A DNA stretch of 12,863 bases from Brevundimonas sp. UBA2388 (lineage in GTDB: Bacteria; Pseudomonadota; Alphaproteobacteria; Caulobacterales; Caulobacteraceae), in contig DDSO01000099.1 of NCBI GenBank assembly GCA_002343425.1, positions 1-12,863 on the forward strand, in the 5' to 3' direction. The notes under the pieces were generated by a model. That model had not been told where the DNA came from. It worked only from the letters and a program-made list of their open reading frames with translations, and did no database searches. A program made the position numbers and the translations under genes. Shown here piece after piece: positions 1 through 6,434 of this stretch; position 1 is the stretch's first letter, and the number at the start of each line of letters is the position of its first letter.

Positions 1-23
1 CCCTCCCCCCTCTAGGGGGAGGG
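1..23. repeat. GC-rich hairpin upstream of thiG
   Basis: Bases 1-9 (CCCTCCCCC) are perfectly complementary to bases 15-23 (GGGGGAGGG) with a 5-base loop. The sequence resembles the outer end of the inverted repeat near 9168-9190 (CCCTCCCC, short loop, GGGGAGGGA), so it may be the end of another copy of that repeat, cut by the window edge. It lies directly against the thiG ribosome binding site and could act as a terminator for the gene to the left or as a stem affecting thiG initiation. The hairpin is seen; both roles are inferred. Confidence 0.55.
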
Positions 24-27
24 GAGG
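23..27 (+). promoter_or_regulatory. Ribosome binding site of thiG
   Basis: GGAGG at 23-27 sits nine bases before the ATG at 37. The purine run of the hairpin (15-23) runs straight into it, so the repeat's purine strand supplies or borders the Shine-Dalgarno sequence. Confidence 0.6.
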
Positions 28-36
28 AGCGCGCTC

Positions 37-810
37 ATGTCTGACAACGCACTCGTCATCGCGGGAAAACCCTACGCCTCCCGCCTCATCATCGGCACCG
101 GCAAGTACAAGACCTACGCCGAAAACGCCGCCGCGCTGGAAGCCAGCGGCGCTGAGATCGTCACGGTCGCGGTGCGGCGGGTGAACTTGAGCGACCCGAC
201 CAAAGAGCGTCTCACCGATCACATCGATCCGAAGAAGACGACCTTCCTGCCCAACACCGCCGGCTGCTTCACCGGCGAGGACGCGGTGCGGACGCTGCGG
301 CTGGCGCGCGAGGCCGGGGGCTGGGACCTGGTCAAGCTGGAGGTGCTGTCGGACACGGCGCACCTGTATCCGGACATGATCGAGACTCTGCGGGCGCTGG
401 AGCTGCTGATCAAGGACGGCTTCCAGGTCATGGTCTATTGCACCGACGACGTGGTGATGTGCCGGCGGCTGGAGGAGGCGGGGGCGGCGGCCATCATGCC
501 CGCCGCCGCGCCGATCGGCTCGGGACTGGGCATCCAGAACCGGGTCAACATCCGGCTGATCATTGAACAGGCCAAGGTGCCGGTGCTGGTCGACGCCGGG
601 GTGGGCACGCCGTCGGACGCGACCCTGGCGATGGAGCTCGGCTGCGACGCGGTGCTGATGAACACGGCCATCGCGGGGGCGACCAATCCGATCCTGATGG
701 CCTCGGCGATGAAGCATGCGGTGATCGCGGGGCGGCAGGGCTATCTGGCGGGGCGGATGCCGCGCCGGATGTACGCCAGCGCGAGCTCGCCGTTGAGCGG
801 CCTGATCTGA
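37..810 (+). CDS. thiG: Thiazole synthase ThiG
   Basis: ThiG is a cytoplasmic TIM-barrel enzyme that builds the thiazole phosphate of thiamine from 1-deoxy-D-xylulose 5-phosphate, dehydroglycine or its equivalent, and sulfur from ThiS thiocarboxylate. The 257 residues are full length for the family. Visible hallmarks are GTGKY (20-24), LPNTAGCFT (71-79), the expected Schiff-base lysine K100 in [25 protein letters not shown] and the C-terminal AGRMPRR. The ATG at 37 has a good GGAGG site. ThiS and other thi genes are not visible; they could lie left of the window. The next gene, serS, is over 500 bases away and unrelated, so thiG is probably the last gene of its transcript. No TPP riboswitch can be seen, but only 36 upstream bases are available. 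Confidence 0.97.
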   Translation: MSDNALVIAGKPYASRLIIGTGKYKTYAENAAALEASGAEIVTVAVRRVNLSDPTKERLTDHIDPKKTTFLPNTAGCFTGEDAVRTLRLAREAGGWDLVKLEVLSDTAHLYPDMIETLRALELLIKDGFQVMVYCTDDVVMCRRLEEAGAAAIMPAAAPIGSGLGIQNRVNIRLIIEQAKVPVLVDAGVGTPSDATLAMELGCDAVLMNTAIAGATNPILMASAMKHAVIAGRQGYLAGRMPRRMYASASSPLSGLI

Positions 811-1003
811 GAGTCTTCAATCGACCCCAAAAATTGCGGTCGGGATCGTTTGAATTTTGAGTTCGGGCGGTCGGGACCTCGCGTCCCTGGGCGGGCGCGC
901 GGGTGAAACTGTGCTGTCAAAGACCGGCCCCGTGGGGGTTTGGGCAGTAGGGCACACGGGTGCGCCAGATTCGGACGCAGCGTGGAAATGGCTCTGCCGA
1001 CAG

Positions 1004-1047
1004 GGGCGAGAAGACACTGTTGGGGGTCGAGAAGGGCGAGAAGACAC
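1004..1047. repeat. Direct repeat pair, 30-base spacing
   Basis: GGGCGAGAAGACAC occurs at 1004-1017 and again at 1034-1047, with a related GTCGAGAAG just before the second copy. The purine-rich strand continues to about 1071. It looks like part of a small dispersed intergenic repeat, but only this copy is visible. Confidence 0.6.
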
Positions 1048-1086
1048 GGCAAGGGAAGGGAGCCCTGCTGGTAAGTAGCCACCTTC

Positions 1087-1279
1087 CGCTATCGTCATTC
1101 CGGGCGAAGCGCAGCGGAGACCCGGAACCCAGCGGCGCGCGATAGCACGAACCTGTCGGGAGCACGGTGTTCGGAATGGTGGTCCGCCGCCGTCGCCGGT
1201 GTTTCGCCGCCGTCGCGGCGCCGCTGGGTTCCGGGTCTGCGAGCCGCTGCGCGCCTCTCGGCCCGGAATGACGATAGCG
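1087..1279. repeat. Long imperfect inverted-repeat (REP/BIME-like) element
   Basis: The left arm (1087-1137) starts CGCTATCGTCATTCCGGG and ends ACCCGGAACCCAGCGGCG. The right arm (1219-1279) is its reverse complement with about 10 extra bases in the middle. Each arm also contains its own CCGGG/CCCGG hairpin, and the left unit is bounded by GCTATCG (1088) and CGATAGC (1140-1146). The roughly 80-base centre has a repeated GCCGCCGTCGC motif. Similar 'CATTCCGGG...CCCGGAA' palindromes are common intergenic repeats in alphaproteobacteria. No coding content is seen. Confidence 0.8.
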
Positions 1280-1291
1280 GGTGGGGAGAGG

Positions 1292-1320
1292 TTGGCGGAA
1301 TCCCTTGCCGGGGCTAGAGC
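1292..1320 (+). promoter_or_regulatory. Likely housekeeping promoter of serS
   Basis: TTGGCGG (1292-1298) and GCTAGAGC (1313-1320) are separated by 14 bases. This fits the Caulobacter sigma-73 consensus TTGACGS-N10-14-GCTANAWC with one mismatch in each box. Transcription would start near 1327, giving a serS leader of only about 25 bases. That leaves no room for a T-box or other large leader regulation. The promoter starts just after the inverted-repeat element. Confidence 0.55.
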
Positions 1321-1351
1321 ATCCCTTCCTCCCGACACAGACTGAACGACC

Positions 1352-2806
1352 ATGCACGACATCAAAGCCATCCGTGAGAACCGCGAAGCCTATGAGGCTG
1401 GCTGGTCGTCGCGCGGGGTCGAGGGCGCACCGGCGCGTGTGGACCACTTACTGAGCCTAGATCGCGACGCTCGACAGGCGCGAACTGAGGTTGAGACCCG
1501 TCGAGCTCAAATCAAGCAGCTGTCTGAGGAGGTCGGTCGCGCGATGCGAACCGGCGAGCGGGACCGCGCTGAAAAACTGAGAGCTCAAGTGCTTGAGCTT
1601 AAGGACGCCGATCATTTGGCAGATGTCCGCGGCGATATCGAAAAGGCGTTCGCCGAGATTGAACGGGACAAGCTCCTGTCGGCACTCCCAAATCTGGCCG
1701 CCCACGATGTGCCAGACGGCGAGGACGAGGCGGGCAATGTGTTGTGGGGCCAGCCGTGGGGGACGCCGCGTGAGGACGGGCCTGCCAAGGATCACGCCGA
1801 TCTGGGCGAGGCCTTGGGCCTGCTCGACTTTGAGGCGGCAGCGAAGATGTCGGGGTCGCGGTTCGCGGTGCTGAAGGGCGGACTGGCGCGGTTGGAACGC
1901 GCCATCGGCCAGTTCATGCTGGATGTACAGACTTCCAGCCCGGACGAGGTGGATCTGCATGGCTATCAGGAGGTCAACCCGCCTTACCTCGTAAAAGACA
2001 ATGCAATGTTCGGTACGGGGCAACTGCCGAAGTTCAAAGAGGACCAGTTTCTCTCTGGCGATGTCGGTGGCAGGGCTGAGCTGTTCGCGAAGGCGGTGCC
2101 GAACTTCGATGACCTGATGCGGCGAGCCGTCGGTTCAAATCGCTCTCCGAAGGAGGCGTTGGATGCTGCGCTGGAAGATGCAGATACCGCCGAACAGTTC
2201 TGGCTCATCCCCACCGCCGAAGTCTCCCTGACCAATCTTGTCCGCGAGCAGATCCTGTCCGAGGACGAGCTGGCGACGCCGATCCGCTACACCGCCCTGA
2301 CGCCGTGTTTCCGGGCCGAGGCGGGGTCGGCGGGGCGGGATACGCGGGGGCTGATCCGGCAGCACCAGTTCCACAAGGTGGAGATGGTCTCGATCGCCAA
2401 ACCCGAGGACTCCGAGGCCGAGCACGAGCGGATGGTGCGCTGCGCCGAGGTGGTGCTCGAGAAGCTGGGGCTGCCGTATCGCCGCATGCTGCTGTGCAAG
2501 GGCGACATGGGCTTTTCGGCGAAGAAGACCTTCGATCTGGAGGTCTGGCTGCCGTCGCAGGGGACGTATCGGGAGATCAGCTCCTGCTCCAACTGCGGGG
2601 ATTTCCAGGCGCGGCGGATGGACGCGCGGTTCAAGCGGGCCGGGGAGAAGAAGACCGAGTTCGTGCACACGCTGAACGGCTCGGGTCTGGCGGTTGGCCG
2701 TACTCTGGTCGCGGTGATGGAGAACTATCAGGAGGCGGACGGGCGTATCCGGGTTCCGGAGGCGCTGGTTCCCTATATGCCCAAGGGCATGACCCACGTC
2801 GGATGA
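1352..2806 (+). CDS. serS: Serine--tRNA ligase (SerRS)
   Basis: SerRS is a cytoplasmic class II synthetase that charges tRNA-Ser (and tRNA-Sec where present). The N-terminus [10 protein letters not shown] and the coiled-coil tRNA-binding arm (about 36-110) are typical. Motif 1 lies near 204-214 ([11 protein letters not shown]), then GTGQLPKF (221-228), the TAEV loop (288-291), motif 2 ([14 protein letters not shown], 320-333), the serine-site strand [15 protein letters not shown] (408-422) and motif 3 ([10 protein letters not shown], 442-451). At 484 residues it is about 50 longer than E. coli SerRS; most of the excess is an insertion at about 235-281. Codon use is patchy: 1352-1735 and about 1920-2210 use codons such as GCT, CGA, AGA, TTG, CTT and TCT that are scarce elsewhere here. 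All catalytic motifs are intact. No strong ribosome binding site precedes the ATG. Confidence 0.96.
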   Translation: MHDIKAIRENREAYEAGWSSRGVEGAPARVDHLLSLDRDARQARTEVETRRAQIKQLSEEVGRAMRTGERDRAEKLRAQVLELKDADHLADVRGDIEKAFAEIERDKLLSALPNLAAHDVPDGEDEAGNVLWGQPWGTPREDGPAKDHADLGEALGLLDFEAAAKMSGSRFAVLKGGLARLERAIGQFMLDVQTSSPDEVDLHGYQEVNPPYLVKDNAMFGTGQLPKFKEDQFLSGDVGGRAELFAKAVPNFDDLMRRAVGSNRSPKEALDAALEDADTAEQFWLIPTAEVSLTNLVREQILSEDELATPIRYTALTPCFRAEAGSAGRDTRGLIRQHQFHKVEMVSIAKPEDSEAEHERMVRCAEVVLEKLGLPYRRMLLCKGDMGFSAKKTFDLEVWLPSQGTYREISSCSNCGDFQARRMDARFKRAGEKKTEFVHTLNGSGLAVGRTLVAVMENYQEADGRIRVPEALVPYMPKGMTHVG

Positions 2807-2826
2807 GTGAAACCGGGAGTATCGGA

Positions 2827-3207
2827 ATGAAGACGATCTTGATCCTGACCGCCGCCGGCCTGCTGGCCGGCTTCGCCCCGGCGCCCCAGGCGCCTGCAAC
2901 CGGCGAGGAGATGCGCGCCTCCTTTACCGGCTGGGTGCGGTTCGAGAACGAGGAGTTCCAGCTCTATGGCGACGAGGATCAGATCCTGCAGCCGTTCTCG
3001 CGCCCGTGCCTGTCCGGCGCCGCCTCTCGCAACGCGATGCGACAGGCCGTCCAGGACCTGAACAACGCCAAGGTGACGATCTCGGCCCGGGTAATGGCGT
3101 GGTCGGATCGCGACGGCCGCAGCATCCGGCATCGGGGCTCGATCATCCGCAACGACTGCGGCGGCGAGACCGTGCTGCTGGCCGACGACATCCGGCCGGC
3201 GAACTGA
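2827..3207 (+). CDS. Small secreted protein of unknown function
   Basis: I do not recognise this 126-residue protein. It begins with a signal peptide (MKTILILTAAGLLAGF, cleavage probably near APA at 22-24). The mature part is about 100 residues, rich in beta-prone stretches, with two cysteines (C61, C111) that could form a disulfide in the periplasm. The pattern of short strands around a conserved-looking PCLSG could fit a small beta-barrel, but that is a guess. GGGAG at 2815-2819 precedes the chosen ATG by seven bases. An in-frame ATG at 2803 overlaps the serS stop (ATGA) and would add MSETGSIG before the signal peptide, which makes it less likely. The gene lies between serS and surE in the same direction and is probably co-transcribed. 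Confidence 0.75.
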   Translation: MKTILILTAAGLLAGFAPAPQAPATGEEMRASFTGWVRFENEEFQLYGDEDQILQPFSRPCLSGAASRNAMRQAVQDLNNAKVTISARVMAWSDRDGRSIRHRGSIIRNDCGGETVLLADDIRPAN

Positions 3208-3223
3208 GGTTGAACCCCGCCTG

Positions 3224-4015
3224 ATGCGCATCCTGCTGACCAACGACGACGGCATCGAGGCCGAGGGGCTCGAATGCCTGGAGCGGATCGCGCGGACCCT
3301 GTCGGATGACGTCTGGATCTGCGCGCCGCAGACGGAGCAGTCGGGCAAGGGGCGGGGGATCACGCTGACCGAGCCGCTGCGGGTCAACAGGCTGGGCGAC
3401 AAGCGGTTCGCGGTGACGGGGACGCCGACCGACTGTGTCGTGCTGGCGGTCAATGACCTGATGCCGGAACGGCCCGATCTGGTGCTGTCGGGGGTCAATC
3501 GCGGGCACAATGTCGGCGAGGACTGTTCCTATTCGGGGACGGTGGCGGGGGCGCTGCAGGGCATGGCCTTCGGCATCCGCTCGATCGCCCTGAGCCAGTC
3601 GCTGGAGCGGTTCCACGATGAGGTGACCGCGCACTGGGAGACGGCCGAGGCCTTCGCCCCGGCGATCATCAGCCGCCTGCTGGCCCAGACCTGGCAGGCC
3701 GGGGTGGTGATGAACCTGAATTTCCCGTCCCTGCCGCCGACCCTGGTCAAGGAGGTCGAGGTGACGCGCCAGGGCTTCCGCGACATCGGCGAGATGCATG
3801 CGGTCAAACGCACCGACCTGCGCGGCCGCGACTATTACTGGATGAGCTTCCGCGGGACCAAACACGACCACCCGCCGGGCACCGACCTGAGGGCCATGGA
3901 CGAGGGCAGGATCTCGGTGACGCCGCTGCATATCGACCTGACCCATGCGCCCAGCATTCACGACCTGAAGGGTGTGCTGGGCGGGGCGCCGCCGAAATCG
4001 GTGGTGGCCGTATGA
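3224..4015 (+). CDS. surE: 5'-nucleotidase SurE
   Basis: SurE is a metal-dependent nucleoside 5'-monophosphate phosphatase (some members also act on 3'-nucleotides and short polyphosphate), linked to stationary-phase survival. The 263 residues are full length. Expected metal ligands are all visible: D8 and D9 in TNDDG, S40 in SGKGRGIT, and N92 in SGVNRGHN, followed by YSGTVAGALQG. The start (MRILLTNDDG) matches the family exactly; the GAGG at 3206-3209 is rather far upstream. Only 16 bases separate it from the unknown secreted protein, and its stop overlaps the pcm start. The surE-pcm pair is a conserved arrangement in many proteobacteria. Confidence 0.97.
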   Translation: MRILLTNDDGIEAEGLECLERIARTLSDDVWICAPQTEQSGKGRGITLTEPLRVNRLGDKRFAVTGTPTDCVVLAVNDLMPERPDLVLSGVNRGHNVGEDCSYSGTVAGALQGMAFGIRSIALSQSLERFHDEVTAHWETAEAFAPAIISRLLAQTWQAGVVMNLNFPSLPPTLVKEVEVTRQGFRDIGEMHAVKRTDLRGRDYYWMSFRGTKHDHPPGTDLRAMDEGRISVTPLHIDLTHAPSIHDLKGVLGGAPPKSVVAV

Positions 4016-4656
4016 AGCTGAACGATGATCGCGCCGGACGTCTGATCCTGGGGCTGCGTCAGCAGGGCGTGATGGACGCGCGGGTGCTGGCGGCGATGGA
4101 GTCGATCGACCGCGCGGTGTTCGTGCACGAGAAATTCCTCGATCAGGCGTGGGAGGATCAGGCCCTGCCGATCGACTGCGCCCAGACCATTTCCCAGCCC
4201 TATATCGTCGGCCTGATGACCCAGGCGCTGGACGTGCAGCCGCGCCATCGGGTGCTGGAGATCGGCACGGGCAGCGGCTACCAGGCCGCGGTGCTGAGCC
4301 GGCTGGCGCGCTATGTCTATTCGATCGAGCGGTACCGCAGCCTGCTGACCGAGGCCGAGCGGCGGCTGAAGGAACTGAAGATCGACAATGTGATCACCCA
4401 ACACGGCGACGGCGGCCTGGGCTGGCCGCAGCAGGCGCCGTTCGACCGGATCATGGTCACGGCGGCTTCGCCCGGCGAGCCGACGGAGCTGCTGCATCAG
4501 CTGAAGCCGGGCGGGATTCTGGTGTGTCCGGTGGGGCGGTCGTCGGTGCAGCGGCTGCATCGCTACGTCGGCCAGCCGGACGGCAGCTTCCAGCGCGAGA
4601 GCTTGGCCGAGGTAAGGTTCGTGCCGCTGGTCGAGGGGACGGCGAAGGAGGGGTGA
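4012..4656 (+). CDS. pcm: Protein-L-isoaspartate O-methyltransferase
   Basis: Pcm methylates L-isoaspartyl residues formed by spontaneous damage to asparagine and aspartate, using S-adenosylmethionine, and so starts their repair to normal aspartate. The 214 residues are of normal length. Family marks include PIDCAQTISQPYIVGLMT (53-70), the SAM-binding motif VLEIGTGSGYQAAVLS (81-96), HGDGGLGW (131-138) and FDRIMVTAA (144-152). The ATG overlaps the surE stop as ATGA, so the two are translationally coupled. Repeat arrays follow directly after the stop. Confidence 0.96.
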   Translation: MKLNDDRAGRLILGLRQQGVMDARVLAAMESIDRAVFVHEKFLDQAWEDQALPIDCAQTISQPYIVGLMTQALDVQPRHRVLEIGTGSGYQAAVLSRLARYVYSIERYRSLLTEAERRLKELKIDNVITQHGDGGLGWPQQAPFDRIMVTAASPGEPTELLHQLKPGGILVCPVGRSSVQRLHRYVGQPDGSFQRESLAEVRFVPLVEGTAKEG

Positions 4657-4660
4657 GGGA

Positions 4661-4800
4661 GTGGCTAGTGGCTAGTGGCTAGTGGTTGGCCGGCGCCGGT
4701 GCGAGGGCTCGGTCGGCGCCGCCCTTCCGCGGGCAGTCGTGCTGCAATCACTATCCACTATCCACTAGCCACTAGCCACTAGCCACTAACCACCAATCAC
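4661..4800. repeat. Opposed heptamer arrays forming a long hairpin
   Basis: The left array is GTGGCTA three times plus GTGGTTG (4661-4688). The right array has seven 7-base units on the opposite strand sense: TATCCAC twice, TAGCCAC three times, TAACCAC, CAATCAC (4752-4800). Bases 4661-4681 and 4766-4786 are perfect 21-base complements. The loop region holds GC palindromes, CCGGCGCCGG (4690-4699) and GGCGCC (4715-4720). The arms could fold as a strong stem in RNA after pcm and act as a terminator or mRNA-stabilising structure. Array length could vary by slippage. Confidence 0.85.
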
Positions 4801-4902
4801 CTCGCCTCCGTTAACCTTCGCGCCCAACTTTGGCGCCCTTTGACGGGTTGGCTTGGAGCGACGGTGGGGGCACACCGGTGCGACCCAAGGGCGGGAGACG
4901 GC

Positions 4903-5970
4903 ATGACGATTCGATTCGCGATCAGGGCTTTGATGGTCCTCGCCGGAGCGGCGACCCTGACGGCCTGCGCCAGCTATCCGACCGAGCCGCGCTATCCGAT
5001 CTATGCCGGCGACGCGCCGCCGCCGTCGCGGGCGCCGGCCTATCCGTCCGCGCCGATCCCCAGCGGCGAAGGGGTGCGCGGGCCCACCGATCCGGCCCGC
5101 GAGGCGCCGCCGCCCATCACCGCGCCTGTCGCCGAGATCGAGGGCGGAGCCCTGGGTTCGCCGATCAACACCGGCCCCCGCTATACGCCCGCCGAAATGC
5201 CGGCGGCCGGACCGGCCTCTGACGGCTTTGAGGCGCCGCCGCCGCCCGCGCGGTCAGGCGGAGCTGTCGCCGCCGGAGCCGCCTATGAGATTCAGCCGGG
5301 GGATACGATCTCCGGCGTCGGCCGGCGCTTCCAGACGCCGGTGCAGACGCTGATCGACCTGAACAGCCTGGGGCCGCGCGCGGCGATCAGCCCGGGGCAG
5401 AGGATCATCCTGCCGTCCACGGCTGTCGATATCGGCGGCGATCCCTATGCCACCGGCCCGTCGCCGAGCGGGGTCTATGTGCCGGAAGAGGGGACGCCGC
5501 CGCCGCCGCCGCCGCCTCCGCCCTCGGGTAATGTCGCCAGCCCGCCGCCGCCGCCCGTCGATGCAGCGCCGCCGGTGTCAGCGGCCGGGCTGGACTGGCC
5601 GGTGCGCGGCGACATTCTGCGTCGGTTCGGCCCGGTCGGGCTGGGTGAGCGGAACAACGGCATCAACATCGGTGCGCCGCAGGGCGCGGAGGTCCGGGCC
5701 GCGGCGGCGGGACGGGTCGGCTATGTCGGTGACGATCTGGCAGGGCAGGGGCTGACCGTCCTGATCGTGCACCGCGACGGCTGGCGCTCGGTCTATGGCC
5801 ATCTGGGCACGGCCGTGGTGCGGGACGGCGACGACATCCGCGCGGGCCAGCAGATCGGCACTGTCGGAAACACCGCCGGCGACGGTCGGCCCTCGATCCA
5901 TTTCGAGACCTGGCGGATGCGCGGGGACCAGCCGGTGGCCATCGATCCGCTGACCGTGTTGCCGCGATAA
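4903..5970 (+). CDS. NlpD-like LysM/LytM (M23-type) lipoprotein
   Basis: This 355-residue envelope protein has a lipoprotein signal with lipobox LTAC (lipidated C22). A proline-rich linker (about 24-125) leads to one LysM peptidoglycan-binding domain (about 128-171). A second linker has a run of nine prolines (199-207). A C-terminal LytM/peptidase M23 domain spans about 235-352. The usual HxGxD zinc motif reads NNGIN (251-255) and HxH reads SIH (331-333); H300 (YGHL) and H333 remain. Like E. coli NlpD it therefore probably activates an amidase for septal cell-wall splitting and is not itself a hydrolase. GGGAG (4893-4897) supports the ATG; an upstream TTG at 4840 would bury the signal peptide. 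Its place after surE-pcm matches gammaproteobacterial nlpD, but yajC-secDF follows instead of rpoS. Confidence 0.9.
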   Translation: MTIRFAIRALMVLAGAATLTACASYPTEPRYPIYAGDAPPPSRAPAYPSAPIPSGEGVRGPTDPAREAPPPITAPVAEIEGGALGSPINTGPRYTPAEMPAAGPASDGFEAPPPPARSGGAVAAGAAYEIQPGDTISGVGRRFQTPVQTLIDLNSLGPRAAISPGQRIILPSTAVDIGGDPYATGPSPSGVYVPEEGTPPPPPPPPPSGNVASPPPPPVDAAPPVSAAGLDWPVRGDILRRFGPVGLGERNNGINIGAPQGAEVRAAAAGRVGYVGDDLAGQGLTVLIVHRDGWRSVYGHLGTAVVRDGDDIRAGQQIGTVGNTAGDGRPSIHFETWRMRGDQPVAIDPLTVLPR

Positions 5971-6000
5971 CGCAAAGCGACGCGGCGAACACACGTCTCG

Positions 6001-6029
6001 TTGCAAAGTGTGACGGCGCGCCCTAGTTT
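6001..6029 (+). promoter_or_regulatory. Possible promoter of yajC-secD-secF
   Basis: TTGCAAA (6001-6007), 14 bases, then CCTAGTTT (6022-6029) have the right spacing for the Caulobacter-type housekeeping promoter. However, only the TTG and CTA cores match the consensus. The 116-base gap before yajC is the obvious place for a promoter. Confidence 0.25.
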
Positions 6030-6086
6030 CCGCGCCTCATTTTCAAGGGCCGCCTGACGCGGTCCCAGACGTTTGCGGAGACTATC

Positions 6087-6404
6087 GTGGCGGAACTTAT
6101 GGCGGGGCCGTTCGGCACCCTGATCTTCTTCGTCCCCGTGATCATCCTGTTCTACTTCATGCTGATCCGGCCCCAGCAGAAGGCGATGAAGGCCCATCAG
6201 GCGCTGGTCGCCGGCCTGAAGCGCGGCGACACGGTCGTCCTCTCCAACGGCATGATCGGCAAGATCACCCGCGTCGAGGCCGATCAGGCCATGGTCGAGA
6301 TCGCCCAGGGCGTGAACGTCGCCGTGGTCAAGCAGATGATCACCCAGGTGCGCGATCGCACGGCCGTCGCGGCCAACGACACCAAGACCATCGCCAAGTC
6401 CTGA
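6087..6404 (+). CDS. yajC: Sec translocon accessory protein YajC
   Basis: YajC is a small inner-membrane protein that associates with SecDF and the SecYEG channel. It has 105 residues with one N-terminal membrane helix (about 10-28), the family motif LIRPQQK just after it, and a cytoplasmic domain with LKRGDTVVLSNGMIGKI. The GTG start at 6087 is supported by GGAG at 6077-6080; an in-frame ATG at 6099 would remove four residues and has poorer spacing. It heads the yajC-secD-secF cluster, the common bacterial order, with secD starting 30 bases after its stop. Confidence 0.95.
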   Translation: MAELMAGPFGTLIFFVPVIILFYFMLIRPQQKAMKAHQALVAGLKRGDTVVLSNGMIGKITRVEADQAMVEIAQGVNVAVVKQMITQVRDRTAVAANDTKTIAKS

Positions 6405-6434
6405 CGCCGCTCTGAAAGGTCAGGGAACGCTCCC

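Larger units (their letters stand above)
811..1351. other. Gene-free spacer between thiG and serS
   Basis: I see no convincing gene in these 541 bases. The short open frames on both strands have no recognisable protein, no good ribosome binding site, and run through repeats. Contents from left to right: a stretch with small GC hairpins such as GGGAC/GTCCC at 873-887, a direct repeat (1004-1047), a long inverted-repeat element (1087-1279) and a likely serS promoter (1292-1320). No tRNA fold or T-box-like leader was recognised. Confidence 0.7.

Noticed and set aside
857..1078. 73-residue open frame in the thiG-serS spacer
   Set aside because: It runs through the direct repeat, has no convincing ribosome binding site, and its glycine/arginine-rich translation resembles no protein.
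2054..2194. Frameshift or intein in serS explaining the extra residues
   Set aside because: The frame is continuous, both flanks align to SerRS in the same frame, and the segment is far too short for an intein and lacks splice motifs.
3143..3961. Long minus-strand open frame opposite surE, and similar frames opposite serS, secD and the LytM gene
   Set aside because: Long antisense frames are expected in GC-rich DNA opposite real genes; their translations are Arg/Pro/Ala-rich with no motifs.
4661..4800. CRISPR array
   Set aside because: Units are 7 bases long, contiguous, and without unique spacers; no cas genes are present.
4811..4826. CtrA binding site at TTAACC
   Set aside because: Only a half-site; the second TTAA at 7-base spacing is absent.
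4840..4868. Promoter for the LytM gene starting at TTGACGG
   Set aside because: The -35-like box is good, but no GCTANAWC-like -10 box lies 10-14 bases downstream.
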